Source: Streptomyces sp. SAI-135
Lineage (GTDB): Bacteria > Actinomycetota > Actinomycetes > Streptomycetales > Streptomycetaceae
Assembly: GCF_029893805.1 (NCBI RefSeq)
Contig: NZ_JARXYP010000002.1
Span: forward strand, 2,976,001-3,040,000
Direction: 5' to 3'
Length of the DNA stretch: 64,000 bases
Below are positions 50,634 through 58,895 of the stretch, one piece after another (the first letter of the stretch is position 1; each line of letters begins with the position of its first letter). The position numbers and the translations under genes were made by a program. The notes under the pieces were generated by a model. The model did no database searches and had not been told where the DNA came from. It worked only from the letters and a program-made list of their open reading frames with translations.

Positions 50634-50661
50634 GGCACACGCAGTCCCTGGAGGCGAACAA

Positions 50662-51120
50662 TCACAGGGTGTCGAGCGCCTTCACGTACTCGTTCAGGTC
50701 GCGGGCGTCCGGCAGGGCGTTGACGACGGTCCAGCGGACCACGCCCTCCTTGTCGATGACGAAGGTGCCGCGCACCGCGCAGCCCTTGTCCTCGGCGAAG
50801 ACGCCGTAGGCACGGGAGACCTCGCCGTGCGGCCAGAAGTCGCTGAGCAGCGGATACTCCAGGCCCTCCTGCTCCGCGAAGACGCGCAGGGTGTGGATGG
50901 AGTCGTTGGAGACGGCGAGCAGCTGGGTGTCGCGGTCCACGAACGAGGGGAGGTTGTCACGCAGCTCGCACAGCTCACCGGTGCACACGCCGGTGAAGGC
51001 GAAGGGGTAGAACAGCAGCACGACGTTCTTGCTGCCACGGAAGTCGGACAGCTTCACGGTGCGGCCGTGGTTGTCCTTGAGCTCGAAGTCGGGGGCCTTT
51101 TCGCCGACCTGGATCGCCAT
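50662..51120 (-). CDS. ahpE: Peroxiredoxin, AhpE-type
   Basis: A 152-aa thiol peroxidase. The active site is LFYPFAFTGVCTGELCELRD with the peroxidatic Cys in P-x3-T-x2-C at about 46 and a second Cys five residues on. The late FVIDKEGVVRWTVVN strand is typical. It reduces hydroperoxides using thioredoxin- or mycothiol-linked reductants. ATG 51120. The gene order ahpE, DUF3052, aceE matches the Mycobacterium tuberculosis Rv2238c region, supporting the name. Confidence 0.92.
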   Translation of the reverse strand: MAIQVGEKAPDFELKDNHGRTVKLSDFRGSKNVVLLFYPFAFTGVCTGELCELRDNLPSFVDRDTQLLAVSNDSIHTLRVFAEQEGLEYPLLSDFWPHGEVSRAYGVFAEDKGCAVRGTFVIDKEGVVRWTVVNALPDARDLNEYVKALDTL

Positions 51121-51188
51121 CGCGCGGATGTCCCTTCGGGGGCTGTTCGAGTGACGCGTCCACCCTACGCAGCGATCACCGCGGGACG

Positions 51189-51219
51189 GCGGACGGGCCG
51201 GTCGCACCGGCCCGTCCGC
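51189..51219 (-). terminator. Terminator after the DUF3052 gene
   Basis: A perfect 14-bp stem GCGGACGGGCCGGT / ACCGGCCCGTCCGC with a 3-nt loop lies 10 bp past the stop. Confidence 0.8.
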
Positions 51220-51228
51220 TCCTCCTGG

Positions 51229-51660
51229 CTACTTCTTGGACTTGGCCGCCTTGGGCGTCACCAGCCGGCTGCCACTCCAGTCCTTGCCCACACTGACGCT
51301 CTTGGAGGCGGACAGGCCTGCCGTCGTCGCGGCTTCGGAGATGTCGCTCGGCTCCACGTAGCCGTCCCGGCCGGTCTTCGGCGTCAGCAACAGGATCGAG
51401 CCGCCCTCCTCGATGTACGTGGTGGCGTCCACCAGCACATCGGTCAGGTCGCCGTCCTCGTCACGGAACCAGAGCACCACGGCATCGGCGACGTCGTCGT
51501 AGTCCTCGTCCACAAGGTCGCTGCCGATGACTTGCTCGATGGCCTCGCGGAGTTCCTGGTCTACGTCGTCGTCGTAGCCGATCTCCTGGACCACCTGCTC
51601 GGGCTGGAACCCCAGCCTCACGGCAGGGCTCGTCTCCGCGTGGTCCGCGGTCGCGCTCAC
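51229..51660 (-). CDS. DUF3052 protein
   Basis: A 143-aa acidic protein with GFQPEQVVQEIGYDDDVDQELREAIEQVIG and VLWFRDEDGDLTDVLVDAT, the family core, ending in a basic tail KAAKSKK. It is conserved in actinobacteria next to aceE; function unknown. GTG 51660 is set by AGGAGG 5 nt upstream. It is divergent from aceE across 344 bp and followed by its own terminator, so it is separate from ahpE. Confidence 0.9.
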   Translation of the reverse strand: MSATADHAETSPAVRLGFQPEQVVQEIGYDDDVDQELREAIEQVIGSDLVDEDYDDVADAVVLWFRDEDGDLTDVLVDATTYIEEGGSILLLTPKTGRDGYVEPSDISEAATTAGLSASKSVSVGKDWSGSRLVTPKAAKSKK

Positions 51661-52004
51661 GGGGTGCCTCCTGATCTTGGTCTTTGGGTATGTCTCAGCC
51701 ACGCGCGTGCGCGAAGCGTTGGCCGTAGTCCACACGGGCGGGGCGGATCGCGCAAGTACCCGGCGTTTCAGACGGCCGAAACGGTGACGTTCCGGAACGT
51801 GTCACCCCAACTCCAGGCACATCATCGCGGTCACGTCGTGACGCATGCCACACCTTTCTGCCCTCTTTGCGTGTTTGGGAACCATACCCGGGTACAGGAC
51901 CTCGGGTTACCCCGGAGTAGAGATGACGTTTGGCCCCCCGAGGTACACGATGGGGAGCGGTGCAGACATACAGAAATACGGCCCTCTGACAGGTAAGGAA
52001 CAGC
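51661..52004. other. 344-bp divergent region upstream of aceE
   Basis: It holds the promoters of DUF3052 (leftward) and aceE (rightward). The distinctive element is a perfect TACCCGGGTA palindrome at 51885-51894. I see no RNA gene or ORF with coding character. Confidence 0.5.
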
Positions 52005-54737
52005 GTGGCTTCCGGATCCGATCGCAACCCGATCATCATTGGCGGCCTTCCGAGTCAGGTTCCTGACTTCGATCCCGAGGAAACCCAGGAGTGGCTCGAC
52101 TCCCTCGACGCCGCCGTGGACGAGCGCGGCCGGCAGCGGGCCCGCTATCTGATGCTGCGGCTCATCGAGCGGGCCCGCGAGAAGCGCGTGGCCGTGCCCG
52201 AGATGCGCAGCACGGACTACGTGAACACCATCCCGACCGGGGCCGAGCCGTTCTTCCCGGGCAACGAGGAGATCGAGCGCAAGATCCTGAACGCCACCCG
52301 GTGGAACGCGGCCGTGATGGTCTCGCGCGCCCAGCGTCCCGGGATCGGCGTCGGCGGCCACATCGCTACCTTCGCCTCCTCGGCGTCCCTGTACGACGTC
52401 GGCTTCAACCACTTCTTCCGCGGCAAGGACGAGGGCGACGGCGGCGACCAGGTCTTCTTCCAGGGCCACGCCTCCCCGGGCATCTACGCGCGCGCGTTCC
52501 TGCTCGACCGCCTCAGCGAGGACAACCTCGACGCGTTCCGCCAGGAGAAGTCGAAGGCTCCGCACGGGCTGTCCTCGTACCCGCACCCGCGCCTGATGCC
52601 GGACTTCTGGGAGTTCCCGACCGTGTCGATGGGCCTCGGCCCGATCGGCGCGATCTACCAGGCGCGGATGAACCGCTACATGCACGCGCGCGGGATCGCG
52701 GACACCAGCAAGTCGCACGTGTGGGCGTTCCTCGGCGACGGCGAGATGGACGAGCCGGAGTCGCTCGGCCAGCTGACCATCGCCGCCCGCGAGGGCCTCG
52801 ACAACCTGACCTTCGTCGTCAACTGCAACCTCCAGCGCCTCGACGGCCCGGTGCGCGGCAACGGCAAGGTCATCCAGGAGCTGGAGTCGGTCTTCCGCGG
52901 TGCCGGCTGGAACGTCATCAAGCTGATCTGGGACCGGACCTGGGACCCGCTGCTCGCCCAGGACCGCGACGGCATCCTCGTCAACCGGATGAACACCACC
53001 CCGGACGGCCAGTTCCAGACCTACGCCACCGAGTCCGGCGCCTACATCCGCGACCACTTCTTCGGCGACGACCACCGGCTGCGCGCCATGGTCGAGAACA
53101 TGACCGACGACCAGATCCTGCACCTGGGCCGCGGCGGTCACGACCACAGGAAGATCTACGCGGCCTTCAAGGCGGCCGTGGAGCACACCGGCCAGCCGAC
53201 CGTCATCCTCGCCAAGACCGTCAAGGGCTGGACGCTGGGCCCCAACTTCGAGGGCCGCAACGCCACGCACCAGATGAAGAAGCTGACGGTCGACGACCTC
53301 AAGGGCTTCCGTGACCGGCTGCACCTGCCGATCTCCGACAAGGAGCTGGAGTCGGGCGCGCCGCCCTACTACCACCCGGGCCGGGACTCGGAGGAGATCC
53401 AGTACATGCACGACCGCCGGCTGGGTCTCGGCGGTTACGTCCCGACGCGTGTCGTGCGCGCCAAGCCGCTCGCGCTGCCGGACGACAAGACGTACGCGAC
53501 CGTGAAGAAGGGCTCCGGGCACCAGTCGATCGCCACGACGATGGCCTTCGTACGGTTGCTCAAGGACCTCATGCGGGACAAGGAGCTCGGCAAGCGGTTC
53601 GTGCTGATCGCGCCGGACGAGTACCGCACCTTCGGCATGGACTCGTTCTTCCCGAGTGCGAAGATCTACAACCCGCTCGGCCAGCAGTACGAGTCCGTGG
53701 ACCGTGAGCTGCTGCTCGCGTACAAGGAGTCGCCGACGGGTCAGATGCTGCACGACGGCATCTCGGAGGCGGGCTGCACCGCCTCCCTCATCGCCGCGGG
53801 CTCGGCGTACGCCACGCACGGCGAGCCGCTGATCCCGGTCTACGTCTTCTACTCGATGTTCGGTTTCCAGCGCACCGGTGACCAGTTCTGGCAGATGTCG
53901 GACCAGCTGGCGCGCGGATTCGTCCTGGGCGCGACCGCCGGCCGTACGACGCTGACCGGTGAGGGTCTTCAGCACGCGGACGGGCACTCGCAGCTGCTCG
54001 CCTCGACCAACCCGGGCTGTGTGGCGTACGACCCGGCGTTCGGGTTCGAGATCGCGCACATCGTGCAGGACGGTCTGCGGCGGATGTACGGCCCGGACAG
54101 CGAGGACGTCTTCTACTACCTCACCGTCTACAACGAGCCGATCCAGCACCCGGCCGAACCGGAGAACGTCGACGTCGAGGGCATCCTCAAGGGTGTGTAC
54201 CGGTTCTCCGAGGGCACCTCGGGGTCGATCCCGGCGCAGATCATGGCGTCCGGTGTGGCCGTGCCGTGGGCGGTCGAGGCGCAGAAGATCCTCGCCGAGG
54301 AGTGGAACGTCAAGGCGGACGTCTGGTCGGCGACGTCCTGGAACGAACTGCGGCGCGAGGCCGTGGCCTGCGAGGAGTACAACCTGCTGCACCCGGAGGA
54401 GGAGCAGCGGGTGCCGTACGTCACGCGGAAGCTGGCCGGTGCGCAGGGTCCGTTCGTGGCCGTGTCCGACTGGATGCGGGCGGTTCCGGACCAGATCGCG
54501 CGGTGGGTGCCGGGCACGTACCAGTCGCTGGGCGCGGACGGGTTCGGCTTCGCGGACACCCGGGGGGCGGCGCGGCGGTTCTTCCACATCGACGCGCAGT
54601 CGATCGTGGTGGGCGTGCTGACGGAGCTGGCGCGGGAGGGGAAGGTGGACCGGTCGGTGCTGAAGCAGGCCATCGACCGGTACCAGTTGCTGGATGTCTC
54701 GGCGGCCGACCCCGGTGCGGCGGGGGGCGACGCGTAG
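52005..54737 (+). CDS. aceE: Pyruvate dehydrogenase E1 component, homodimeric type
   Basis: A 910-aa enzyme that decarboxylates pyruvate with thiamine diphosphate and passes acetyl to the lipoyl E2. The ThDP/Mg motif is AFLGDGEMDEPES ... NLTFVVNCNLQ (GDG to NCN). GGHIATFASSASLYDVGFNHFF and the C-terminal domain TSWNELRREAVACE complete the E. coli-type AceE layout at normal length. GTG 52005 follows AAGGAA. A strong terminator follows at 54760-54793. The other complex subunits are not in the window. Confidence 0.96.
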   Translation: MASGSDRNPIIIGGLPSQVPDFDPEETQEWLDSLDAAVDERGRQRARYLMLRLIERAREKRVAVPEMRSTDYVNTIPTGAEPFFPGNEEIERKILNATRWNAAVMVSRAQRPGIGVGGHIATFASSASLYDVGFNHFFRGKDEGDGGDQVFFQGHASPGIYARAFLLDRLSEDNLDAFRQEKSKAPHGLSSYPHPRLMPDFWEFPTVSMGLGPIGAIYQARMNRYMHARGIADTSKSHVWAFLGDGEMDEPESLGQLTIAAREGLDNLTFVVNCNLQRLDGPVRGNGKVIQELESVFRGAGWNVIKLIWDRTWDPLLAQDRDGILVNRMNTTPDGQFQTYATESGAYIRDHFFGDDHRLRAMVENMTDDQILHLGRGGHDHRKIYAAFKAAVEHTGQPTVILAKTVKGWTLGPNFEGRNATHQMKKLTVDDLKGFRDRLHLPISDKELESGAPPYYHPGRDSEEIQYMHDRRLGLGGYVPTRVVRAKPLALPDDKTYATVKKGSGHQSIATTMAFVRLLKDLMRDKELGKRFVLIAPDEYRTFGMDSFFPSAKIYNPLGQQYESVDRELLLAYKESPTGQMLHDGISEAGCTASLIAAGSAYATHGEPLIPVYVFYSMFGFQRTGDQFWQMSDQLARGFVLGATAGRTTLTGEGLQHADGHSQLLASTNPGCVAYDPAFGFEIAHIVQDGLRRMYGPDSEDVFYYLTVYNEPIQHPAEPENVDVEGILKGVYRFSEGTSGSIPAQIMASGVAVPWAVEAQKILAEEWNVKADVWSATSWNELRREAVACEEYNLLHPEEEQRVPYVTRKLAGAQGPFVAVSDWMRAVPDQIARWVPGTYQSLGADGFGFADTRGAARRFFHIDAQSIVVGVLTELAREGKVDRSVLKQAIDRYQLLDVSAADPGAAGGDA

Positions 54738-54738
54738 T

Positions 54739-54752
54739 TTCCCGCGCCCCTG
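54739..54752. repeat. Fragment of a common interspersed element
   Basis: The 14 bases starting TTTCCCGCGCCCCTGA match part of the element at 12240-12268 (TTCCCCGCGCCCCTGA in reverse sense), directly after the aceE stop. Confidence 0.35.
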
Positions 54753-54759
54753 AGGAGCG

Positions 54760-54793
54760 GAAGGGCGGTGGGCTCGGTGGCTCACCGCCCTTC
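54760..54793 (+). terminator. Terminator after aceE
   Basis: A 14-bp stem GAAGGGCGGTGGGC / GCTCACCGCCCTTC (one G-U pair) with a 6-nt loop. It lies immediately upstream of the ion-channel promoter. Confidence 0.8.
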
Positions 54794-54803
54794 ACCGTTT
54801 CTC

Positions 54804-54809
54804 TACGAT
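54804..54809 (+). promoter_or_regulatory. -10 box TACGAT of a leaderless gene
   Basis: TACGAT ends 6 nt before the ATG at 54816, right after the aceE terminator, with no ribosome site. The ion-channel mRNA is probably leaderless. Confidence 0.5.
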
Positions 54810-54815
54810 GCGGAC

Positions 54816-55553
54816 ATGGAGGAACAGTCGGCGCAGGTCCGTTGGGAACAGCACACGCAGCGGCCCCTTCTGGCGCTCGCGGTGCTGTTCGCCGTCGCCT
54901 ATGCCGTGCCCATCGTGGACACCTCGGCGGGACGGTCGCTCACGGCGTTGTGCACGGTGGTCGAATGGGTGGTGTGGGCGGTCTTCGCCGTCGACTACCT
55001 CATGCGGTTGTCGTTGTCGCAGGACCGGCGCGGTTTCGTACGGCGGCACTGGCTGGACCTGTGCGCCGTGGTGCTCCCCCTCATACAGCCCCTGCGTCTG
55101 CTGCGCCTGGTCTCCACGCTGCTGCTGGTGGGGCGGCGGGCGCGGATGGCCTCGCAGATCCGGGTGACGACGTATGTCGCCGGCGCGGTGGTGGGGCTGC
55201 TGATGTTCGGTTCACTGGCGGTGCTGTCGGTGGAACGGGACTCCCCGAACGGGAACATCCGGACGTTGGGTGACGCGGTGTGGTGGTCCTTCACCACGAT
55301 GACGACCGTGGGCTACGGCGACCACGCCCCGACGACCGGCCTGGGCCGGATGATCGCGGTGGGCCTGATGCTCTCCGGCATCGCCCTGCTCGGTGTCGTC
55401 ACCGCGAACATCGCGGCCTGGTTCATCGAACGCTTCGAGAAGGACGACGTGGAGGAACGAGAGCAGACGGAGGCGATCAGAGCCCTGACAGAGGAAGTAA
55501 GGGCCCTGCGAGCCGAAGTGGCAGCCCTGCGCGAGACGTCCGTCGGAAGCTGA
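54816..55553 (+). CDS. Voltage-gated-type potassium channel
   Basis: A 245-aa protein with six hydrophobic helices. An S4-like helix has spaced arginines (IQPLRLLRLVSTLLLVGRRARM). The pore loop ends in the K+ selectivity filter TTMTTVGYGDHAPTT. A C-terminal coiled coil (VEEREQTEAIRALTEEVRALRAEVAAL) would tetramerise it. It is a compact Kv/KvAP-like channel. ATG 54816 fits the leaderless -10 spacing; an earlier in-frame start at 54768 would lie inside the terminator. Confidence 0.93.
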   Translation: MEEQSAQVRWEQHTQRPLLALAVLFAVAYAVPIVDTSAGRSLTALCTVVEWVVWAVFAVDYLMRLSLSQDRRGFVRRHWLDLCAVVLPLIQPLRLLRLVSTLLLVGRRARMASQIRVTTYVAGAVVGLLMFGSLAVLSVERDSPNGNIRTLGDAVWWSFTTMTTVGYGDHAPTTGLGRMIAVGLMLSGIALLGVVTANIAAWFIERFEKDDVEEREQTEAIRALTEEVRALRAEVAALRETSVGS

Positions 55554-55619
55554 CGAAAACTCCGCCAGAGCGGGGCGCCGACCCGCAGTGGGATGACCAG
55601 AACCCCGGGCGCAGGACGC

Positions 55620-55945
55620 GGCCGCCTCATGGCGAGCCCGCCGCAGATGATCGCAACGGGGGCGAGGACGAGACCTCGCACGAAGGACCAGTGCTCGCGC
55701 GGATACCGCCCCGTCAAGAAGACGGCCCCGAAGCCGCACAGCCGTCGGCCGACATGAGGGACTGTCACCGGGAGCGTGTCGATGGCGCCCAGTACGAAGG
55801 CAACCAGGGCCGGCCAGGCACGGTTGCCGCCGCCCGACCAGGTACGGCCCATGGCGAGCCGGCCCGCTCCCTCACCGAGCCGTCGGCCGACATGAGGCGG
55901 GCCCCCGGTCGTCCCACCGGGGGCCCTTCCCTCACGCGCCCCGGG
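55620..55945 (-). pseudogene. Partial decayed copies of the DUF4190-like gene
   Basis: 90 bp at 55771-55860 match 55999-56088 within the intact gene with one mismatch (A/G at 55802/56030), encoding MGRTWSGGGNRAWPALVA in both. A further, more degraded copy of the next upstream segment (ATGGCGAGCC...CGACGGGG-like) is at about 55627-55664. A ~20-bp block GCCGTCGGCCGACATGAGG is repeated at 55741 and 55879. No complete ORF of the family is left. Confidence 0.75.
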
Positions 55946-56257
55946 TCAGAACATCCCGCTGCCCGGGGCGGCCGCTCCGACGAGCCAGATGATCGCCAGG
56001 AGCGTGTCGATGGCGCCCAGTACGAAGGCGACCAGGGCCGGCCAGGCACGGTTGCCGCCGCCCGACCAGGTACGGCCCATGGCGAGCCACCCGCAAACCA
56101 TCGCGACGGGGCCCAGGATGATGCCCAGGACGAAGAAGCCCGCGATTGCGCAGATGACTCCGATGATTCCGAGCGTCGCGCGATCCGGCCCGCTCCGTGA
56201 CCACGTCCGGCCACGTGATCGGGGGTACCTGCGCGTTCCGTGTCCGAAGCCCGCCAT
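55946..56257 (-). CDS. DUF4190-like small membrane protein
   Basis: A 103-aa protein with an Arg/Gly-rich cytoplasmic start (GHGTRRYPRSRGRTW) and two hydrophobic helices, TLGIIGVICAIAGFFVLGIIL and LVAFVLGAIDTLLAIIWLVG, joined by a loop with MGRTWSGGGN. It matches the DUF4190 two-helix pattern of small actinobacterial membrane proteins, function unknown. ATG 56257 has GGGAG 6 nt upstream; ATG 56260 is the alternative. Partial copies of its 3' half lie downstream. Confidence 0.8.
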   Translation of the reverse strand: MAGFGHGTRRYPRSRGRTWSRSGPDRATLGIIGVICAIAGFFVLGIILGPVAMVCGWLAMGRTWSGGGNRAWPALVAFVLGAIDTLLAIIWLVGAAAPGSGMF

Positions 56258-56519
56258 CATCAACTCCCTGACACCCTTGGTTGGTTGGGTTCGTCTCGGG
56301 TTCAACGATGCGAGTACCCCGGTCCCCGGGGTTAATCCTCCGGCCTTGCGGCGCGCCGCCCCCCTCCGGCAGCGCGCCGCAGCGCCGTCCGCCCTCCGCG
56401 GCTCACCAACCTGCCGTGCGGAGGGCTTGACTTACTGTGACCTGCGGCGCGTACCGAGGGCGAGAAATCTTTAGCCTCTTCACCCTGATAGGCGAAGTGT
56501 GCTGACGTCTCGTCAGGGC

Positions 56520-58139
56520 TCAGATGTGGCCGACGCCGGCCCCCGCCTCCGCGTTCGCGCCCCGCTTGGTGAGCAGGGCGACCAGGACGGCGAACGCGGC
56601 GACACCCGCGGCGACCAGCGACGCGAGACTCATCCCGGAGATGAAGGTGTCGTGCGCGACGTCCGTGATCTTCGCCGCGATCTCCGCCGGGGTCCCCTTG
56701 GCGACCGGGGCCACACCCACCTGGACCGCCTCCGCCGCCTGGTCGAGCTGGGCCGGCGGCAGCGCCGGCAGACCCGCGTCCTTCCAGTTGCCCGGGAGGT
56801 CGCTGTCCACCTTGGAGGCCATCACGGCACCGAGGACGGCCGTACCGAGACTGCCGCCGATCTGCATCGCGGCCTGCTGGAGACCGCCGGCCACACCGGA
56901 GAGCTCCATGGGCGCGTTGCCCACGATGACCTCGGTGGCGCCGACCATCACCGGCGCGAGGCCGAGGCCGAGCAGGGCGAACCACAGCGACATGACCGCG
57001 CTGCCGGTGTCCGTCTCCAGCGTGGACATACCGAACATGGCGATCGCGACCGACGCCATACCGCCGGCCAGCGGGATGCGCGGGCCGAGCTTGGTGATCA
57101 TCGCGCCCGCGAGCGGGGAGCCGACGATCATCATGCCGGTGAGCGGGAGCAGGTGGAGGCCCGCGTCGATCGGGCTCATGCCGTGCACGTTCTGGAGGTA
57201 GAAGGTCACGAAGAACAGGCCGCCCATGAACGCGATGGCCATGAGGACCATGAGGACCACACCCGCCGACAGCGCGACCGACCGGAACAGCCCGAGCGGG
57301 ATCAGCGGCTCCTTGACCTTCGTCTCCCAGAAGGCGAACAGCACGAAACCCACCACGGAGGCGGCGATGAAGGTCCAGGTCATGCCGTCGCCCCAGCCCC
57401 AGGTCGGGGCCTTGATGAGGGCCCACACCAGGCAGAACATGGCGGCGGAGAGCAGGGCTATGCCCAGCAGGTCGAAGGAGCGCGGGGCGTTCTCGGCGCG
57501 GTGGTCGAGCAGGATCAGGACGCCCAGGACGAGGGCGAGGACGCCGACCGGGACGTTGATGAAGAACACCGACTGCCAGTTGACGTGTTCGACGAGGACA
57601 CCGCCGAGGATCGGGCCGCCGGCGGTGGAGGCGCCGATGACCATGCCCCAGATGCCGATGGCCATGTTGAGCTTCTCGGCCGGGAAGGTGGCCCGCAGCA
57701 GACCGAGCGCGGCCGGCATCAGCAGGGCGCCGAACAGGCCCTGCAGGACACGGAAGGTGACGACCGCGGCGATGGAGCTGGACAGACCGATGGCGCCCGA
57801 GGCGGCGGCGAAGCCGACGACACCGATCAGGAAGGTCTGACGGTGCCCGAAGCGGTCACCGAGCTTGCCCGCGGTGATCAGGGCGACCGCCAGCGCGAGG
57901 AAGTAGCCGTTGGTGATCCACTGGACGTCCGCGAAGCTCGCCTTGAGGTCGGCCTGGATGGCCGGGTTGGCGATGGCCACGATGGTGCCGTCGAGGGCCA
58001 CCATCATGACGCCGACGGCCACGGTCAGCAGGGTGAGCCAAGGGTGGCCGCGCAGCCCGGAGGCGGGCGGCTGATCCGACGGGGACTGTGACGCCTTGTC
58101 CCCCGGCCCCGTCGTGTCGATGGTGGTCTGACTAGTCAT
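56520..58139 (-). CDS. DHA2 (EmrB/QacA) MFS drug exporter
   Basis: A 539-aa, 14-helix exporter with MVALDGTIVAIANPAIQADL in helix 1, motif A GKLGDRFGHRQTF and the antiporter motif GPILGGVLVEHVNWQSVFFIN. The last loop and helix (SGMSLASLVAAGVAAFAVL) are complete. ATG 58139 sits 7 nt behind a TAGCCT -10 box, so it is probably leaderless. It is divergent from a TetR gene whose promoter shares its -35 region; repression by that TetR and induction by a drug is the expected logic. Confidence 0.93.
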   Translation of the reverse strand: MTSQTTIDTTGPGDKASQSPSDQPPASGLRGHPWLTLLTVAVGVMMVALDGTIVAIANPAIQADLKASFADVQWITNGYFLALAVALITAGKLGDRFGHRQTFLIGVVGFAAASGAIGLSSSIAAVVTFRVLQGLFGALLMPAALGLLRATFPAEKLNMAIGIWGMVIGASTAGGPILGGVLVEHVNWQSVFFINVPVGVLALVLGVLILLDHRAENAPRSFDLLGIALLSAAMFCLVWALIKAPTWGWGDGMTWTFIAASVVGFVLFAFWETKVKEPLIPLGLFRSVALSAGVVLMVLMAIAFMGGLFFVTFYLQNVHGMSPIDAGLHLLPLTGMMIVGSPLAGAMITKLGPRIPLAGGMASVAIAMFGMSTLETDTGSAVMSLWFALLGLGLAPVMVGATEVIVGNAPMELSGVAGGLQQAAMQIGGSLGTAVLGAVMASKVDSDLPGNWKDAGLPALPPAQLDQAAEAVQVGVAPVAKGTPAEIAAKITDVAHDTFISGMSLASLVAAGVAAFAVLVALLTKRGANAEAGAGVGHI

Positions 58140-58146
58140 GTGTTCG

Positions 58147-58176
58147 AGGCTAGTGACAGCCACTGACAATTGACAA
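58147..58176 (-). promoter_or_regulatory. Leaderless promoter of the DHA2 exporter
   Basis: On the minus strand TTGTCA (58176-58171), an 18-bp spacer and TAGCCT (58152-58147) end 7 nt before ATG 58139. The -35 overlaps the -35 of the opposite promoter. Confidence 0.6.
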
Positions 58177-58183
58177 ACCAATT
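58168..58183. promoter_or_regulatory. Inverted repeat AATTG-N6-CAATT, probable TetR operator
   Basis: Perfect 5-bp arms (58168-58172, 58179-58183) cover the shared -35 region of the divergent exporter and tetR promoters, where a bound dimer would block both. Confidence 0.5.
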
Positions 58184-58199
58184 CACAAGTCGGTAACTG
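58170..58199 (+). promoter_or_regulatory. Leaderless promoter of tetR
   Basis: TTGACA (58170-58175), an 18-bp spacer and TAACTG (58194-58199), then 6 nt to ATG 58206. The -35 is a consensus match; the last -10 base is off. Confidence 0.55.
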
Positions 58200-58205
58200 A
58201 CACCA

Positions 58206-58841
58206 ATGGAAACACTGCGCGAACGCAAGAAGCAGCGCACCCGCGAGGCACTGCTGCGGGTCGCGATCGAACTGTTCACCACCCGCGGCTACGAGCAGAC
58301 GACCGTCGACGACATCGCCGACGCCGTCGGGGTCTCGCAGCGCACCTTCTTCCGCTACTTCGCCGGCAAGGAGGACGCCGCCCTCGCGCTCGACGAGATG
58401 ACGGTGGCGCACTTCGTCGACGCCGTACGCGCACGTCCGGCGCACGAAGCCCCGCTGGAGGCGCTGCGCCAGGCCGTGCTGGAGGGCTGGGACAGACTGC
58501 ACGAGGTCGTCGACTCGGTCGTACCGGTGGAGCGGTTCCTCGCCCTGTACCGGGTGATCGAGTCGACCCCCGTCCTGCTCGCCGCCCATCTGCGGCGGTC
58601 CGCCGAGGTCGAGGAGGTCCTCGCGCGCGTGCTCGCCGAACGCGAGGGCCTCGACGCGCGGACCGACCCGCGACCGCGGCTGACGGTGGCCGCCTTCAGC
58701 GGGGTGATGCGGGTGACGGAACGGCAGTGGATGACGGACGGGGACTTCAGCCTGGAGGCCATGCGCGAGCTGACGGTCTCCCACCTCGAACTGCTGGGCC
58801 CGGCCCTCGCGGGCAAGTGGCTCCCTTACACCAAAACGTGA
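58206..58841 (+). CDS. TetR-family repressor
   Basis: A 211-aa protein. The N-terminal helix-turn-helix is ERKKQRTREALLRVAIELFTT ... TTVDDIADAVGVSQRTFFRYFAGKEDAA. The C-terminal domain is a typical ligand-binding helical bundle. ATG 58206 has no ribosome site and fits a leaderless transcript. Divergent layout with the DHA2 exporter implies it represses the exporter and itself, released by a compound the exporter removes. Confidence 0.93.
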   Translation: METLRERKKQRTREALLRVAIELFTTRGYEQTTVDDIADAVGVSQRTFFRYFAGKEDAALALDEMTVAHFVDAVRARPAHEAPLEALRQAVLEGWDRLHEVVDSVVPVERFLALYRVIESTPVLLAAHLRRSAEVEEVLARVLAEREGLDARTDPRPRLTVAAFSGVMRVTERQWMTDGDFSLEAMRELTVSHLELLGPALAGKWLPYTKT

Positions 58842-58895
58842 TACCGGTCACTCGATTAACCCGAGACCGTCCCGTTCTCCTAGTGTGTCCTTTCA

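Noticed and set aside
51831..54785. A 984-aa open frame antisense to aceE
   Set aside because: It is the high-GC shadow of a highly conserved enzyme, with no start signal or recognisable motifs.
55313..55852. Second DUF4190-like gene
   Set aside because: Only a 90-bp piece is homologous. The remainder is antisense to the K+ channel.
56258..56519. A small RNA in the AT-richer gap before the DHA2 stop
   Set aside because: No promoter, hairpin terminator or known family could be supported.
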